Assembly (NCBI GenBank): GCA_900551135.1
Contig: URUX01000148.1
Location: 1-6,217 of the forward strand
Direction: 5' to 3'
Length of the DNA stretch: 6,217 bases
Source: an uncultured Clostridium sp.
Lineage (GTDB): Bacteria; Bacillota; Clostridia; Lachnospirales; Lachnospiraceae
Made by a program: the position numbers and the translations under genes. Positions 1-5,788 of this stretch are shown here, in pieces (position 1 is the stretch's first letter; every line of letters starts with the position of its first letter). Under the pieces are notes generated by a model, which did not search any database, was not told the DNA's origin, and was given only the letters and a program-made list of their open reading frames with translations.

Positions 1-11
1 CGGCGGTTCAA
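1..11 (-). ncRNA. Start of group II intron domain V (partial)
   Basis: The minus strand reads TTGAACCGCCG to the window edge, 5 nt after the maturase stop codon. I recognise this as the opening of domain V, the catalytic hairpin, as in the O. iheyensis IIC intron, where a CGC triad replaces the AGC of other classes. The rest of domain V, domain VI and the 3' splice site are outside the window. Confidence 0.65.
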
Positions 12-16
12 TCAAC

Positions 17-1297
17 TTAACAAGTAACACACCTTTCGGTGTAGTAATCTAACATGGAGATTAGTCCAAATGAGGCTAATCTCTTGTTGCTTATTGCTTG
101 TTGTACATCTGATGACCTGCACACCCTCGCATATCCTTTTGCATATGCTGTTCTGCGTGCCGCCCATTGTGGCACTCCGAGTTTTATTAGGTTCTTTGCC
201 CTGTTTGATGGTGTTTTCCAATGTTTCCAAATGCACATACGCAATCTATATCTTATAGTCCCGTCAAGTTGCTTACACAATTTCTGCATATTTCCTATTT
301 TGAAATAGTTAATCCAACCTCGAATAAGCTGATTAAGTTTCTCCACTTTGTAGCTGTTGCTTACTCCCCAACTGCGACAAGTGAGTTCTTTCATTCTTTT
401 CTTGAACTTCGTTACCGACTTTGTATGTGGTTTTGCCTTATATTGGTGTGCTCTTGGGTCAAAGTAGAATCCAAACCCGAGGTACTTTAGTCCTTGCGGT
501 TTATCCACCTTGCTCTTGGCTACATTTACTTTAAGTCCTAGCTTCTCTTCAATAAATCGGGTTATATTTCTCATTACCCGATTTGCAGACATTTCACTTC
601 CCACCATGATGATACAGTCATCCGCATATCGTACAAAGTTAAGCCCTCTTTTCTCCATTTCCTTATCCAGTTCGTTCAGCATGATATTCGCCAACAATGG
701 CGAAAGATTTCCTCCTTGTGGCGTTCCCACAATGGAATCCTCGTACTCGTCATCAATCATAATTCCGCTGACTAGGTATTTTCTTATGATGGAAATGACA
801 TCCCCATCTTTAGTCGTTCTGCCGATTATCGTCATTAGCTTGTCATGATTTACTGTGTCGAAGAACTTTTCCAAGTCAATGTCTACAATCCAGTCGCTAC
901 CGTCATTCATCATATCCAGTGCCTTTAGAATTGCTTGCTGTGCACATCTATTCGGTCTGAATCCATAACTATGTCCGTGGAACTGCTCCTCATAGATTGG
1001 GGTTAATACCTGTGCAATGGCTTGTTGTATGAATCTGTCTGTTACTGTTGGTACTCCCAGGTTTCTGACACCACCATCTGGCTTTGGTATCTCCACTCTA
1101 CGTACTGGTTGAGGTTTATACTTTCTTGTCCTCAACTGTTCCTTGATGATTTCGCCGTTCTTTTCAAGATGTTCCTTAAGTTCTGTGTACTTCATTCCGT
1201 CCACTCCCTCTGCGCCTTTGTTTCGTACGACTTGCAGATACGCTCTTTTAAGATTTTCCTCAGACAGTATCTGCTCCATTAGACTACTTGTGTCCAT
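17..1297 (-). CDS. ltrA: Group II intron reverse transcriptase/maturase (class C)
   Basis: Multifunctional intron protein that binds the intron RNA, helps it fold and splice, and copies it into DNA at the target. Seen, numbering from the ATG at 1297 (426 aa): RT0 at about 6-36 (ENLKRAYLQVVRNKGAEGVDG); RT1-2 with RRVEIPKPDGG and HSYGFRPNRCAQQAI; RT3 with the first catalytic aspartate in IVDIDLEKFFDTV; RT4 with GTPQGGNLSPLLANI; RT5 with the YADD box in FVRYADDCIIMV; RT7 with LKYLGFGFY. A thumb/maturase domain X follows (GWINYFKIGNM). There is no C-terminal HNH endonuclease, as usual for class C. The ATG at 1297 is preferred because GGAAAGGAAAG precedes it at normal spacing. A GTG at 1333 in the same frame would add 12 residues and cannot be excluded. 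The frame is intact, so the protein looks functional. The stop lies only a few bases before domain V. Confidence 0.95.
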   Translation of the reverse strand: MDTSSLMEQILSEENLKRAYLQVVRNKGAEGVDGMKYTELKEHLEKNGEIIKEQLRTRKYKPQPVRRVEIPKPDGGVRNLGVPTVTDRFIQQAIAQVLTPIYEEQFHGHSYGFRPNRCAQQAILKALDMMNDGSDWIVDIDLEKFFDTVNHDKLMTIIGRTTKDGDVISIIRKYLVSGIMIDDEYEDSIVGTPQGGNLSPLLANIMLNELDKEMEKRGLNFVRYADDCIIMVGSEMSANRVMRNITRFIEEKLGLKVNVAKSKVDKPQGLKYLGFGFYFDPRAHQYKAKPHTKSVTKFKKRMKELTCRSWGVSNSYKVEKLNQLIRGWINYFKIGNMQKLCKQLDGTIRYRLRMCIWKHWKTPSNRAKNLIKLGVPQWAARRTAYAKGYARVCRSSDVQQAISNKRLASFGLISMLDYYTERCVTC

Positions 1298-1779
1298 GCG
1301 TTCTTTCCTTTCCGCCTCGCTTGATTTGACCACCTTTTCCCCGATTGGTTACGGCAGATGTTGTCATTTCTGCAATACAAGACTTACTCAAACTTATTGA
1401 TTGTTCACCCCTTCGCTCCATTTCCATTACAGAAACTTCCTCACTACTATGGGCTCTGCTAACTTCTCACAGTTCGTTGTTACCAGGCTAATGGAACCTC
1501 TGTGAGACCTCCACGCTTAAGGTGCACGCTCTTTCCTCTCATCTATCCGCCACATTTACTCGTACTTCCAGCAACTTTTGGACTTCATCTTCTTTTGCAG
1601 ACTTATCCGTATTTCCGAGCCTTATATGTGATTTCTGTCCGTCGGACCAAGAGTTTGCTTACAGTTTCCTTCAGATTCCACCTCACAGTGGACACCCTTG
1701 CTGTTCAGCTATACACTTCCTCGTTGCCTAGGCGTGTTCGGGACTTTCACCCGTTAGAGCGCGCCCATGGCGCGCAAAC
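1298..1779 (-). ncRNA. Group II intron ribozyme, 5' domains (I to start of IV)
   Basis: This stretch of nearly 500 bases without a gene is the catalytic RNA of the intron. On the minus strand it opens with a 7-bp GC-only hairpin (GGCGCGC pairing with GCGCGCC, 1759-1775), followed by the GGGTGAAAGTCCC hairpin. The sequence GCAAAAGAAG (minus, 1588-1597) sits where the O. iheyensis intron has EBS1, as I remember that sequence. Its AAAA pairs with the TTTT tail of the upstream terminator, giving a plausible EBS1-IBS1 match. Exact domain borders need a covariance model; only the overall identity is firm. Confidence 0.8.
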
Positions 1780-1809
1780 AAAAAGAAGCAGCACCACTGA
1801 ACCTGCTGC
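1780..1809 (-). terminator. Intrinsic terminator of the MBL-fold lipoprotein gene; group IIC intron target
   Basis: On the minus strand a perfect 6-bp stem GCAGCA/TGCTGC (1804-1809 with 1788-1793) with a 10-nt loop is followed at once by TTCTTTTT (1780-1787). It lies about 83 bp after the stop codon of the 1893-2948 gene. The intron begins directly after the T-tract, so the terminator stayed intact on insertion. A second small hairpin (GACCA/TGGTC, 1818-1834) lies just before it in the same 3' untranslated stretch. Confidence 0.75.
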
Positions 1810-1892
1810 GCCAGAAAGACCAGTTTTCATGGTCACTCTGCCGTTTCAAATCAGCCGTACTGCCCAAAATAATATTTCTTTTCACAGCGCGC

Positions 1893-2948
1893 TTAATTAA
1901 GCCAGCTGTCTTTCTGATCTATGACCTCTACAGTCTTTTTATCATCCAGAATCACTTTCACAACTCCGTCCAGCAGTGTGTGGTGGAACTCTGCGCCCTC
2001 TTTTTGATAATTCTCCACAACTGTCATATTGGGAGACTTATCATTCATAGCAACCACTACCTGGGGAGAAACTGCCTGAATCCACTTTTTGGAATTAGAC
2101 GTATCTTTTCCATGATGATTTGCCTTTACCAGATCTGCCTCCAGTTCTTCGCCATACTGTTCCACATAATCCCTCTCCTGGGAACGGTACAGATCGCCGC
2201 AGAACAGAGCAGAGGTTTCTCCGTATGTAAACTTTAATGTGAGAGAATGATCATTTAAAAATTCCGTACTGTTGTCTGGAAAATCCTTGGGATACTGAAT
2301 TTCCCCTTCTGGCCCCAGCACTTCTACCCGCACTTTATCGCCAAACTCAAATTCATCCCCGGTTTGCACAAAATGGATTTCCGCCTCGCTGTTTTCCAGT
2401 GCGTTTACATAGTTCTGATACGTCTTGGTAGTATATTCCATATAAGAGCGGTACGTCTCTTCTACCGGAAACGCATCCATTACCTCGGGGATTCCTCCAA
2501 TATGGTCAATATGTGGATGAGATGCTACCAGATAATCAATTTTCTCCACGCCTAAATCCTTTAACGCATCCACCACCAGATGCCCCGCATCCGGATGGCC
2601 TGCATCCAAAAGCATTACCTTGCCGTCCGGAGAAATCAGAATGGCAGAATCTCCCGCCTTATCCTCTGCTTCCTCCCCTACTTCCAGATCCAGAAAATAG
2701 ACGGTCAGCTTTCCGCTGTCGCTGCTGGTATCCATAATTTCTGCATATCGATCCACATCAGAAGTTTTCTCTTCTGATGCTGCTGATGATTCTGCCGACG
2801 ATTCTGCTGATGCTGCTGATGATTCTGCCGACGATTCTACTGATGCTTCTGCCGATGATTCTGTCACCGGTTTTTCTTTGCAGCCGGATATGCAGCAAAC
2901 AGCCAGCAGAATCATCCCCCATTGCTTTACTCCCATTTTTCTTTTCAT
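1893..2948 (-). CDS. Lipoprotein with ComEC-like metallo-beta-lactamase domain
   Basis: Predicted lipid-anchored, extracytoplasmic metal-dependent hydrolase of the MBL fold, 351 aa. Seen: basic N-terminus, hydrophobic stretch 10-20, then a lipobox-like ISGC with the lipidated cysteine at 23. A Ser/Ala/Glu-rich linker follows at about 29-62, containing an 11-residue tandem repeat. The MBL domain runs from about 80: LLDAGH (113-118), the metal motif HPHIDH (144-149) followed by IGG, FCGD with Asp252, and ANHHG (276-280). The HxHxDH and NHHG pattern is that of the C-terminal domain of ComEC/Rec2, but no channel domain is present. Family knowledge: ComEC MBL domains and free relatives act on nucleic acid or other phosphoesters; the substrate here is unknown. 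The ATG is preceded by AAGGAGG at 11 nt. The gene has its own promoter 68 bp after the MATE gene, and a terminator behind it. Confidence 0.85.
   Translation of the reverse strand: MKRKMGVKQWGMILLAVCCISGCKEKPVTESSAEASVESSAESSAASAESSAESSAASEEKTSDVDRYAEIMDTSSDSGKLTVYFLDLEVGEEAEDKAGDSAILISPDGKVMLLDAGHPDAGHLVVDALKDLGVEKIDYLVASHPHIDHIGGIPEVMDAFPVEETYRSYMEYTTKTYQNYVNALENSEAEIHFVQTGDEFEFGDKVRVEVLGPEGEIQYPKDFPDNSTEFLNDHSLTLKFTYGETSALFCGDLYRSQERDYVEQYGEELEADLVKANHHGKDTSNSKKWIQAVSPQVVVAMNDKSPNMTVVENYQKEGAEFHHTLLDGVVKVILDDKKTVEVIDQKDSWLN
2776..2841 (-). repeat. 33-bp tandem duplication in the Ser/Ala/Glu linker
   Basis: Two adjacent 33-bp copies (2776-2808 and 2809-2841) differ at a single base (G2806 against A2839). 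A third, degenerate partial copy follows from 2842. Each copy encodes 11 residues of the type SxESSAESSAA in the lipoprotein linker. The unit length is a multiple of three, so copy-number change would lengthen or shorten the linker without breaking the frame. Confidence 0.9.
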
Positions 2949-2978
2949 AGCCCAAAATGCCTCCTTCTATTTGTTCAG

Positions 2979-3006
2979 ATTAGCACAATTTCAGACATTT
3001 TGTCAA
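2979..3006 (-). promoter_or_regulatory. Promoter of the MBL-fold lipoprotein gene
   Basis: The minus strand has a perfect -35 TTGACA (3001-3006), a 16-bp spacer, and -10 GCTAAT (2979-2984; 4 of 6 consensus) with an extended TGT just upstream. Transcription would start near 2972, about 24 nt before the ATG, leaving room for the ribosome binding site. It lies in the 68-bp gap after the MATE stop codon, so this gene can be expressed apart from the efflux operon. Confidence 0.6.
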
Positions 3007-3016
3007 CCAGTTCTGA

Positions 3017-4357
3017 TTACATATAATGGTATTTGTTTTTATTGGCAAACAGAAAGAAAACGGAAACAAAGCATGCGCACACCTCTGCCACTGTGATTGC
3101 CATCCAGATTCCGTCAATCCCCAGAAGCACAGGCAGAACCAGCACAGAAATCATCTGGAATACCAGCGTACGGAGAAAGGAAATTGCTGCCGATACTCCG
3201 CCGTTGTTCAGAGCCGTAAAAAAGGAAGATACAAAAATATTGACTCCTGATAAAACAAAGGCAAAGGAGAATATCTGGAACGCATGTCTGGTCATATCAA
3301 ACAATTCCTGGTCATAGCCTACAAAAATATGAGCCAGAGGGCCTGCCAGAATCTGAGCCAGGAACATCATTGTCACGCCTATTACGCCCATAATCCGCAT
3401 GCTTTTTTTCAGCATACTTTTCAGTTCACTGTGATTTCCGGCTCCATAATGGTAACCAATAATAGGAGCAGTACCAATGGCATATCCAATAAAAATGGCA
3501 ATAAAAATAAACTGGACATACATAAGGACGCCATACGCTGCTACTCCGTTTTCCCCTGCAAATTTAATCAGCCGAAAGTTGTACAGCATGCTGACAATGG
3601 AAGAAGAAATATTGGACATCAATTCGGAAGAGCCATTAATACAGGCCTTTATAACCGGGCCTGCCTCCAATCTGGCTTTTGTAAGGCGAAGAAGACTTCC
3701 GTTGGGACGCAGAAAATAAATAAGAGGAAGGATTCCGCCTACGCACTGGCTGATTCCCGTTGCAATGGCCGCGCCTGCTACTCCCCACTGAAACACTGCA
3801 ATAAACAATGCATCCAGCACCATATTGGTAATGCCTGCCGCAACAGTGGCAGCCAGTCCCAGCTTTGGCTTTTCTGCAGTAATCAGAAAACTCTGGAACA
3901 CATTCTGCAGCATAAATGCAGTATTAAAAAACATTACGGAGCGGGTATAAATGATACATTCCTGAAGCATTCCTTCTGTTGCGCCCAGAAAAACAGCAAT
4001 CGGACGGATAAACACAATTCCTAAAACCGAAGTAATGACACCCAGAATCAGGGTCAGATAAATCATCATGGTAAAATACTCATGGGCTTTTTCTTTTTTT
4101 CCCTCACCCAGAGTCTTGGCTACCAAAGCGCTGCCTCCGGTACCGATCATAAAGCCAACGCCTCCCAGCACCATGAGAAACGGCATTACCAGATTAATGG
4201 CTGCAAATGACGTTTTTCCTACAAAATTCGATACAAACAGACCGTCTACTACTCCGTAGATAGAGGTAAATACCATCATAACTATCGATGGCACACAAAA
4301 ACGAAACAGTTTCTTATATGTAAAATGCTCGGACAACTGTATTGGATTCTTCTTCAT
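3017..4357 (-). CDS. MATE family multidrug efflux transporter
   Basis: Integral membrane antiporter of the MATE family, which exports cationic drugs or other toxic compounds using a Na+ or H+ gradient. Seen: 446 aa from the ATG at 4357, the usual length, with about twelve hydrophobic segments in two halves. The first half opens with FRFCVPSIVMMVFTSIYGVV (about 18-37), then VDGLFVSNFVG, an early MATE signature, and GTGGSALVAKTLGEG (72-86). The second half includes AAYGVLMYVQFIF and GTAPIIGYHYGAGN (295-308). The ATG at 4357 is chosen over one 15 bp upstream because AGGAG (4365-4369) lies 7 nt before it and overlaps the upstream ATG. It follows the marR gene by 42 bp with no clear promoter between, so the two are probably co-transcribed. 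The MarR-MATE pair resembles mepR-mepA; the drug substrate cannot be told from sequence. Confidence 0.93.
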   Translation of the reverse strand: MKKNPIQLSEHFTYKKLFRFCVPSIVMMVFTSIYGVVDGLFVSNFVGKTSFAAINLVMPFLMVLGGVGFMIGTGGSALVAKTLGEGKKEKAHEYFTMMIYLTLILGVITSVLGIVFIRPIAVFLGATEGMLQECIIYTRSVMFFNTAFMLQNVFQSFLITAEKPKLGLAATVAAGITNMVLDALFIAVFQWGVAGAAIATGISQCVGGILPLIYFLRPNGSLLRLTKARLEAGPVIKACINGSSELMSNISSSIVSMLYNFRLIKFAGENGVAAYGVLMYVQFIFIAIFIGYAIGTAPIIGYHYGAGNHSELKSMLKKSMRIMGVIGVTMMFLAQILAGPLAHIFVGYDQELFDMTRHAFQIFSFAFVLSGVNIFVSSFFTALNNGGVSAAISFLRTLVFQMISVLVLPVLLGIDGIWMAITVAEVCACFVSVFFLFANKNKYHYM

Positions 4358-4399
4358 TTTTCCACTCCTCATATTATATCGCAGTCGTATTTATAATCC

Positions 4400-4867
4400 C
4401 TATCCTGTTTTCTGTTTCCACAATCCGGAAGCCTCCATCTCTTCTTTCAGCTTTTCCGTATAGGTACGAAACAGCCGGAGAAGCTGCTCTCTGTCCTGCT
4501 CCTCCATCCGGCAAAGAGCCCTGTGTTCTGCTTCAATAACCTTATCTGCTGTCTGGCCAGCCAGAGCCGTACCTTTTTCCGTCAGTTTGATCCGCTTGCT
4601 GCGCCGATCCTTTCCCGGAATCAGTTCAATATATCCCTCTGCTTCCATCTTTTTTAACGCCGAGTTTATCGTCTGTTTCGGCTCATAAAGCATATTGCAT
4701 ACTTCTCTCTGAGTTGCCGTACCCCTGCTGTCCCGCAGCGCATATAAAATCCAAAGGGCTGTATCTGTCAGCCCCAGAACCTTCGCCACGCCTCGATACA
4801 TCTCATTATTTTCCTTAAATATCGTATTGTATTCCCAGAGAGTGGTCTCAATCGTTCGTTCCTTCAC
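4400..4867 (-). CDS. MarR family transcriptional regulator
   Basis: Dimeric winged-helix repressor, probably controlling itself and the MATE pump downstream. Seen, from the GTG at 4867 (155 aa, normal for the family): an N-terminal dimerisation helix (about 6-30), then TALWILYALRDS, a helix-turn-helix at about 52-79 (TQREVCNMLYEPKQTINSAL, then KKMEAEGYI), and the wing GKDRRSKRIKLTEKG (85-99) with the usual D-R-R. Long C-terminal helices (about 105-148) complete the dimer interface. The GTG has AGGAGG (4872-4877) only 4 nt before it. The frame stays open to an ATG at 4942, but that codon lies in the -35 box and the extra 25 residues would be translated operator DNA, so it is rejected. The regulator probably releases DNA on binding a drug-like ligand; this is inferred from family and neighbour, not visible. 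Confidence 0.9.
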   Translation of the reverse strand: MKERTIETTLWEYNTIFKENNEMYRGVAKVLGLTDTALWILYALRDSRGTATQREVCNMLYEPKQTINSALKKMEAEGYIELIPGKDRRSKRIKLTEKGTALAGQTADKVIEAEHRALCRMEEQDREQLLRLFRTYTEKLKEEMEASGLWKQKTG

Positions 4868-4880
4868 AGCGCCTCCTGTA

Positions 4881-5495
4881 TTAGTCCGATTTCGGATAGT
4901 TATTGCACTGTGGATTATAGTCCGAAATCGGATTGTTATCAATCAGATTCTTCTTTTCTCCGAAAAATTTACCCAGCCGGTTCAGCACCAGATTCGCTGC
5001 CGAACTCCCTGCCATGCATCCAGCCCCATTGTGAATCATATCATCCCACTCGAACAGGCCTCTTCTTAAAAGCAGCTGCCCGGATTCTATACACGCCGAT
5101 ACCAGACATCCTGCCAAAAAAGCCGTACTCCACCGGATCTTTCTTTGAAACACAAAGGGAAGAAGAAATCCCATGGGCAAAAGCAGGATGCAGTTTAAGA
5201 CATTTTCAATTAACAGATTCCAATTCCGATTCACAAAAACCTCATACCAGGACCAGAACAGCACCAGTTCATATCTTCGTACCTCCGGCTTTCTTGTAAA
5301 TATAGTAGATTCCAATACAATCCATAAAAACAGGACTAACGCCAGACCTGCCGCCATCTGAAAAAAAGTAATCCTTCTTTTATATACCCAGTAAGAACAG
5401 ACAGCTGTACATACAGCAAAAATCATTAAAAAACACATCTGTTCCTGAAAAGACCAGGGTTTTATATAGCGCTGACAAAACTGATAAAACTCCAA
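4881..5495 (-). CDS. VanZ-like membrane protein
   Basis: Small integral membrane protein of the VanZ-like family, 204 aa. VanZ of the vanA cluster gives low-level teicoplanin resistance, but most family members have no known role. Seen: hydrophobic segments at about 19-37, 44-62, 93-116 and 124-142, and a shorter one near 157-172. The family core is LLIENVLNCILLLPMGFLLP (94-113), then CIESGQLLLRRG (135-146) and EWDDMIHNGAGCMAG (149-163), matching the usual E-x-D-D-h-h-x-N pattern. The start is TTG at 5495, supported by AGGGGG seven nt upstream. The last 20 or so residues (NNPISDYNPQCNNYPKSD) are polar, unlike the family, and are encoded by the marR promoter and its operators. The stop is 13 nt before the marR start. 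The gene may read into the marR-MATE operon. No vancomycin-resistance genes are nearby. Confidence 0.87.
   Translation of the reverse strand: MEFYQFCQRYIKPWSFQEQMCFLMIFAVCTAVCSYWVYKRRITFFQMAAGLALVLFLWIVLESTIFTRKPEVRRYELVLFWSWYEVFVNRNWNLLIENVLNCILLLPMGFLLPFVFQRKIRWSTAFLAGCLVSACIESGQLLLRRGLFEWDDMIHNGAGCMAGSSAANLVLNRLGKFFGEKKNLIDNNPISDYNPQCNNYPKSD
4885..4896. promoter_or_regulatory. Proximal MarR operator (palindrome before the ribosome binding site)
   Basis: Perfect 12-bp inverted repeat TCCGA-TT-TCGGA, between the expected transcription start (about 4907) and the marR ribosome binding site (4872-4877). Its centre is 36 bp from that of the distal copy. Two sites bracketing the start of transcription fit autorepression by the MarR protein encoded just downstream. 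Confidence 0.7.
4914..4942 (-). promoter_or_regulatory. Promoter of the marR-MATE operon
   Basis: The minus strand has -35 TTGATA (4937-4942), a spacer of exactly 17 bp, and a perfect -10 TATAAT (4914-4919), so transcription should start near 4907. The whole promoter lies within the last codons of the VanZ-like gene. The distal palindromic operator fills most of the spacer. Confidence 0.8.
4921..4932. promoter_or_regulatory. Distal MarR operator (palindrome in the promoter spacer)
   Basis: Perfect 12-bp inverted repeat TCCGA-AA-TCGGA on the plus strand, between the -35 and -10 boxes of the marR promoter. It is part of a 16-bp direct repeat (4918-4933) found again at 4882-4897 with only the two central bases changed. 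A bound dimer here would block RNA polymerase. That MarR is the binder is inferred from position and symmetry. Confidence 0.7.
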
Positions 5496-5601
5496 TGGTA
5501 ATCCCCCTTAAAAATTGTTCTTTATTTTTATTATAACCAACTATTTGAAACAATCCGGGTTTTCTCTAAAAATCTCCGCCTGCCCCTCTTATACGTCAGC
5601 C

Positions 5602-5618
5602 AGAAGCCTTATGCTTCT
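5602..5618. other. Small hairpin in the divergent intergenic region
   Basis: AGAAGC and GCTTCT form a perfect 6-bp stem around CTTAT, followed on the plus strand by TTTAA. It looks like a weak terminator, but it lies between divergently transcribed genes, where none is needed. It may be a remnant or part of the regulatory region. The role is unclear. Confidence 0.3.
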
Positions 5619-5620
5619 TT

Positions 5621-5643
5621 AAATGCTGTTTAAAACTGGTTTT
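5621..5643 (+). repeat. Upstream copy of 23-bp regulatory direct repeat
   Basis: First of two 23-bp copies (the other at 5756-5778) identical at 22 positions, with starts 135 bp apart. Its core, 5632-5643, is a perfect 5-2-5 palindrome AAAAC-TG-GTTTT. It lies about 44 bp upstream of the -35 box of the XRE-dehydrogenase gene. A two-base loop makes an RNA hairpin unlikely, so a protein-binding DNA site is the better reading. Confidence 0.75.
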
Positions 5644-5686
5644 CAATCTTTTTGCTCCTTATTTCAACTATTTATTTTAGTTTTGA

Positions 5687-5715
5687 TTGACAGTTCTTTT
5701 TTATTCTGCTATGAT
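5687..5715 (+). promoter_or_regulatory. Promoter of the XRE-dehydrogenase gene
   Basis: Perfect -35 TTGACA (5687-5692), a spacer of exactly 17 bp, and -10 TATGAT (5710-5715; 5 of 6 consensus) with an extended TGC at 5707-5709. This is a strong sigma-A type promoter, starting near 5722 and giving a leader of about 67 nt. It lies between the two copies of the palindromic repeat. Confidence 0.8.
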
Positions 5716-5755
5716 TCTAGTTGAATTTTATTGTAATACGTTATCTTTTCATTAT

Positions 5756-5778
5756 AAATGCTATTTAAAACTGGTTTT
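5756..5778 (+). repeat. Downstream copy of 23-bp regulatory direct repeat
   Basis: Second copy of the 23-bp repeat, with the same palindrome AAAAC-TG-GTTTT at 5767-5778. It lies in the untranslated leader of the XRE-dehydrogenase gene and ends one base before its ribosome binding site GGAGG (5780-5784). A protein bound here would act as a roadblock to transcription. With the upstream copy it brackets the promoter. Confidence 0.75.
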
Positions 5779-5788
5779 TGGAGGAAGT

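Larger units (their letters stand above)
1..1779 (-). mobile_element. Group IIC intron, 3' end truncated by the window edge
   Basis: A self-splicing retroelement on the minus strand. It has 5' ribozyme domains (about 1779 down to 1298), an intron-encoded reverse transcriptase in domain IV (17-1297), and the first bases of domain V at 1-11. Seen: the 5' part reads GGGTGAAAGTCCCG (minus, 1739-1752) and later CAAGGGTGTCC and GGAATCTGAAGGAA, blocks I recall from the Oceanobacillus iheyensis group IIC intron in the same order. The ORF has no endonuclease domain, and the element lies directly after a terminator hairpin; both are typical of class C. The 5' boundary is placed at G1779 (GTTTG, against the consensus GTGYG). 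This puts 11 nt before the ATGGG block, as in O. iheyensis, and leaves a T-tract as the 5' exon end. A start at 1775 (GCGCG) is the alternative. Confidence 0.9.

Noticed and set aside
1759..1775. GC-only perfect hairpin as a terminator or cloning scar
   Set aside because: It matches the first paired element of the intron ribozyme in position. No T-tract follows on the intron strand, and no vector sequence surrounds it.
1767..2237. Plus-strand open frame of 156 codons across the intron junction
   Set aside because: It spans the intron end, the terminator and the reverse of the MBL gene. It is a shadow with no family features.
2771..2865. Short repeats as a CRISPR-like array
   Set aside because: The copies are adjacent without spacers and are coding repeats within the lipoprotein linker.
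3284..4024. Plus-strand open frame of 246 codons
   Set aside because: It lies antisense to the well-supported MATE gene, has no ribosome binding site and no recognisable domain, and is rich in Cys, His, Asn and Lys as expected of a shadow frame.
4373..4378. TATAAT just upstream of the MATE gene
   Set aside because: No -35 box at 16-18 bp, and transcription would begin within the ribosome binding site. Co-transcription with marR is more likely.
4868..4942. Upstream ATG that would give the MarR protein 25 more residues
   Set aside because: The ATG falls in the -35 box, before the likely transcription start, and the extra residues are the operator DNA translated. The GTG at 4867 has AGGAGG and gives normal family length.
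5530..5535. TATAAT (minus strand) upstream of the VanZ-like gene
   Set aside because: The position is plausible for a -10 box, but no recognisable -35 or extended -10 lies at proper spacing, so it is not listed as a promoter.
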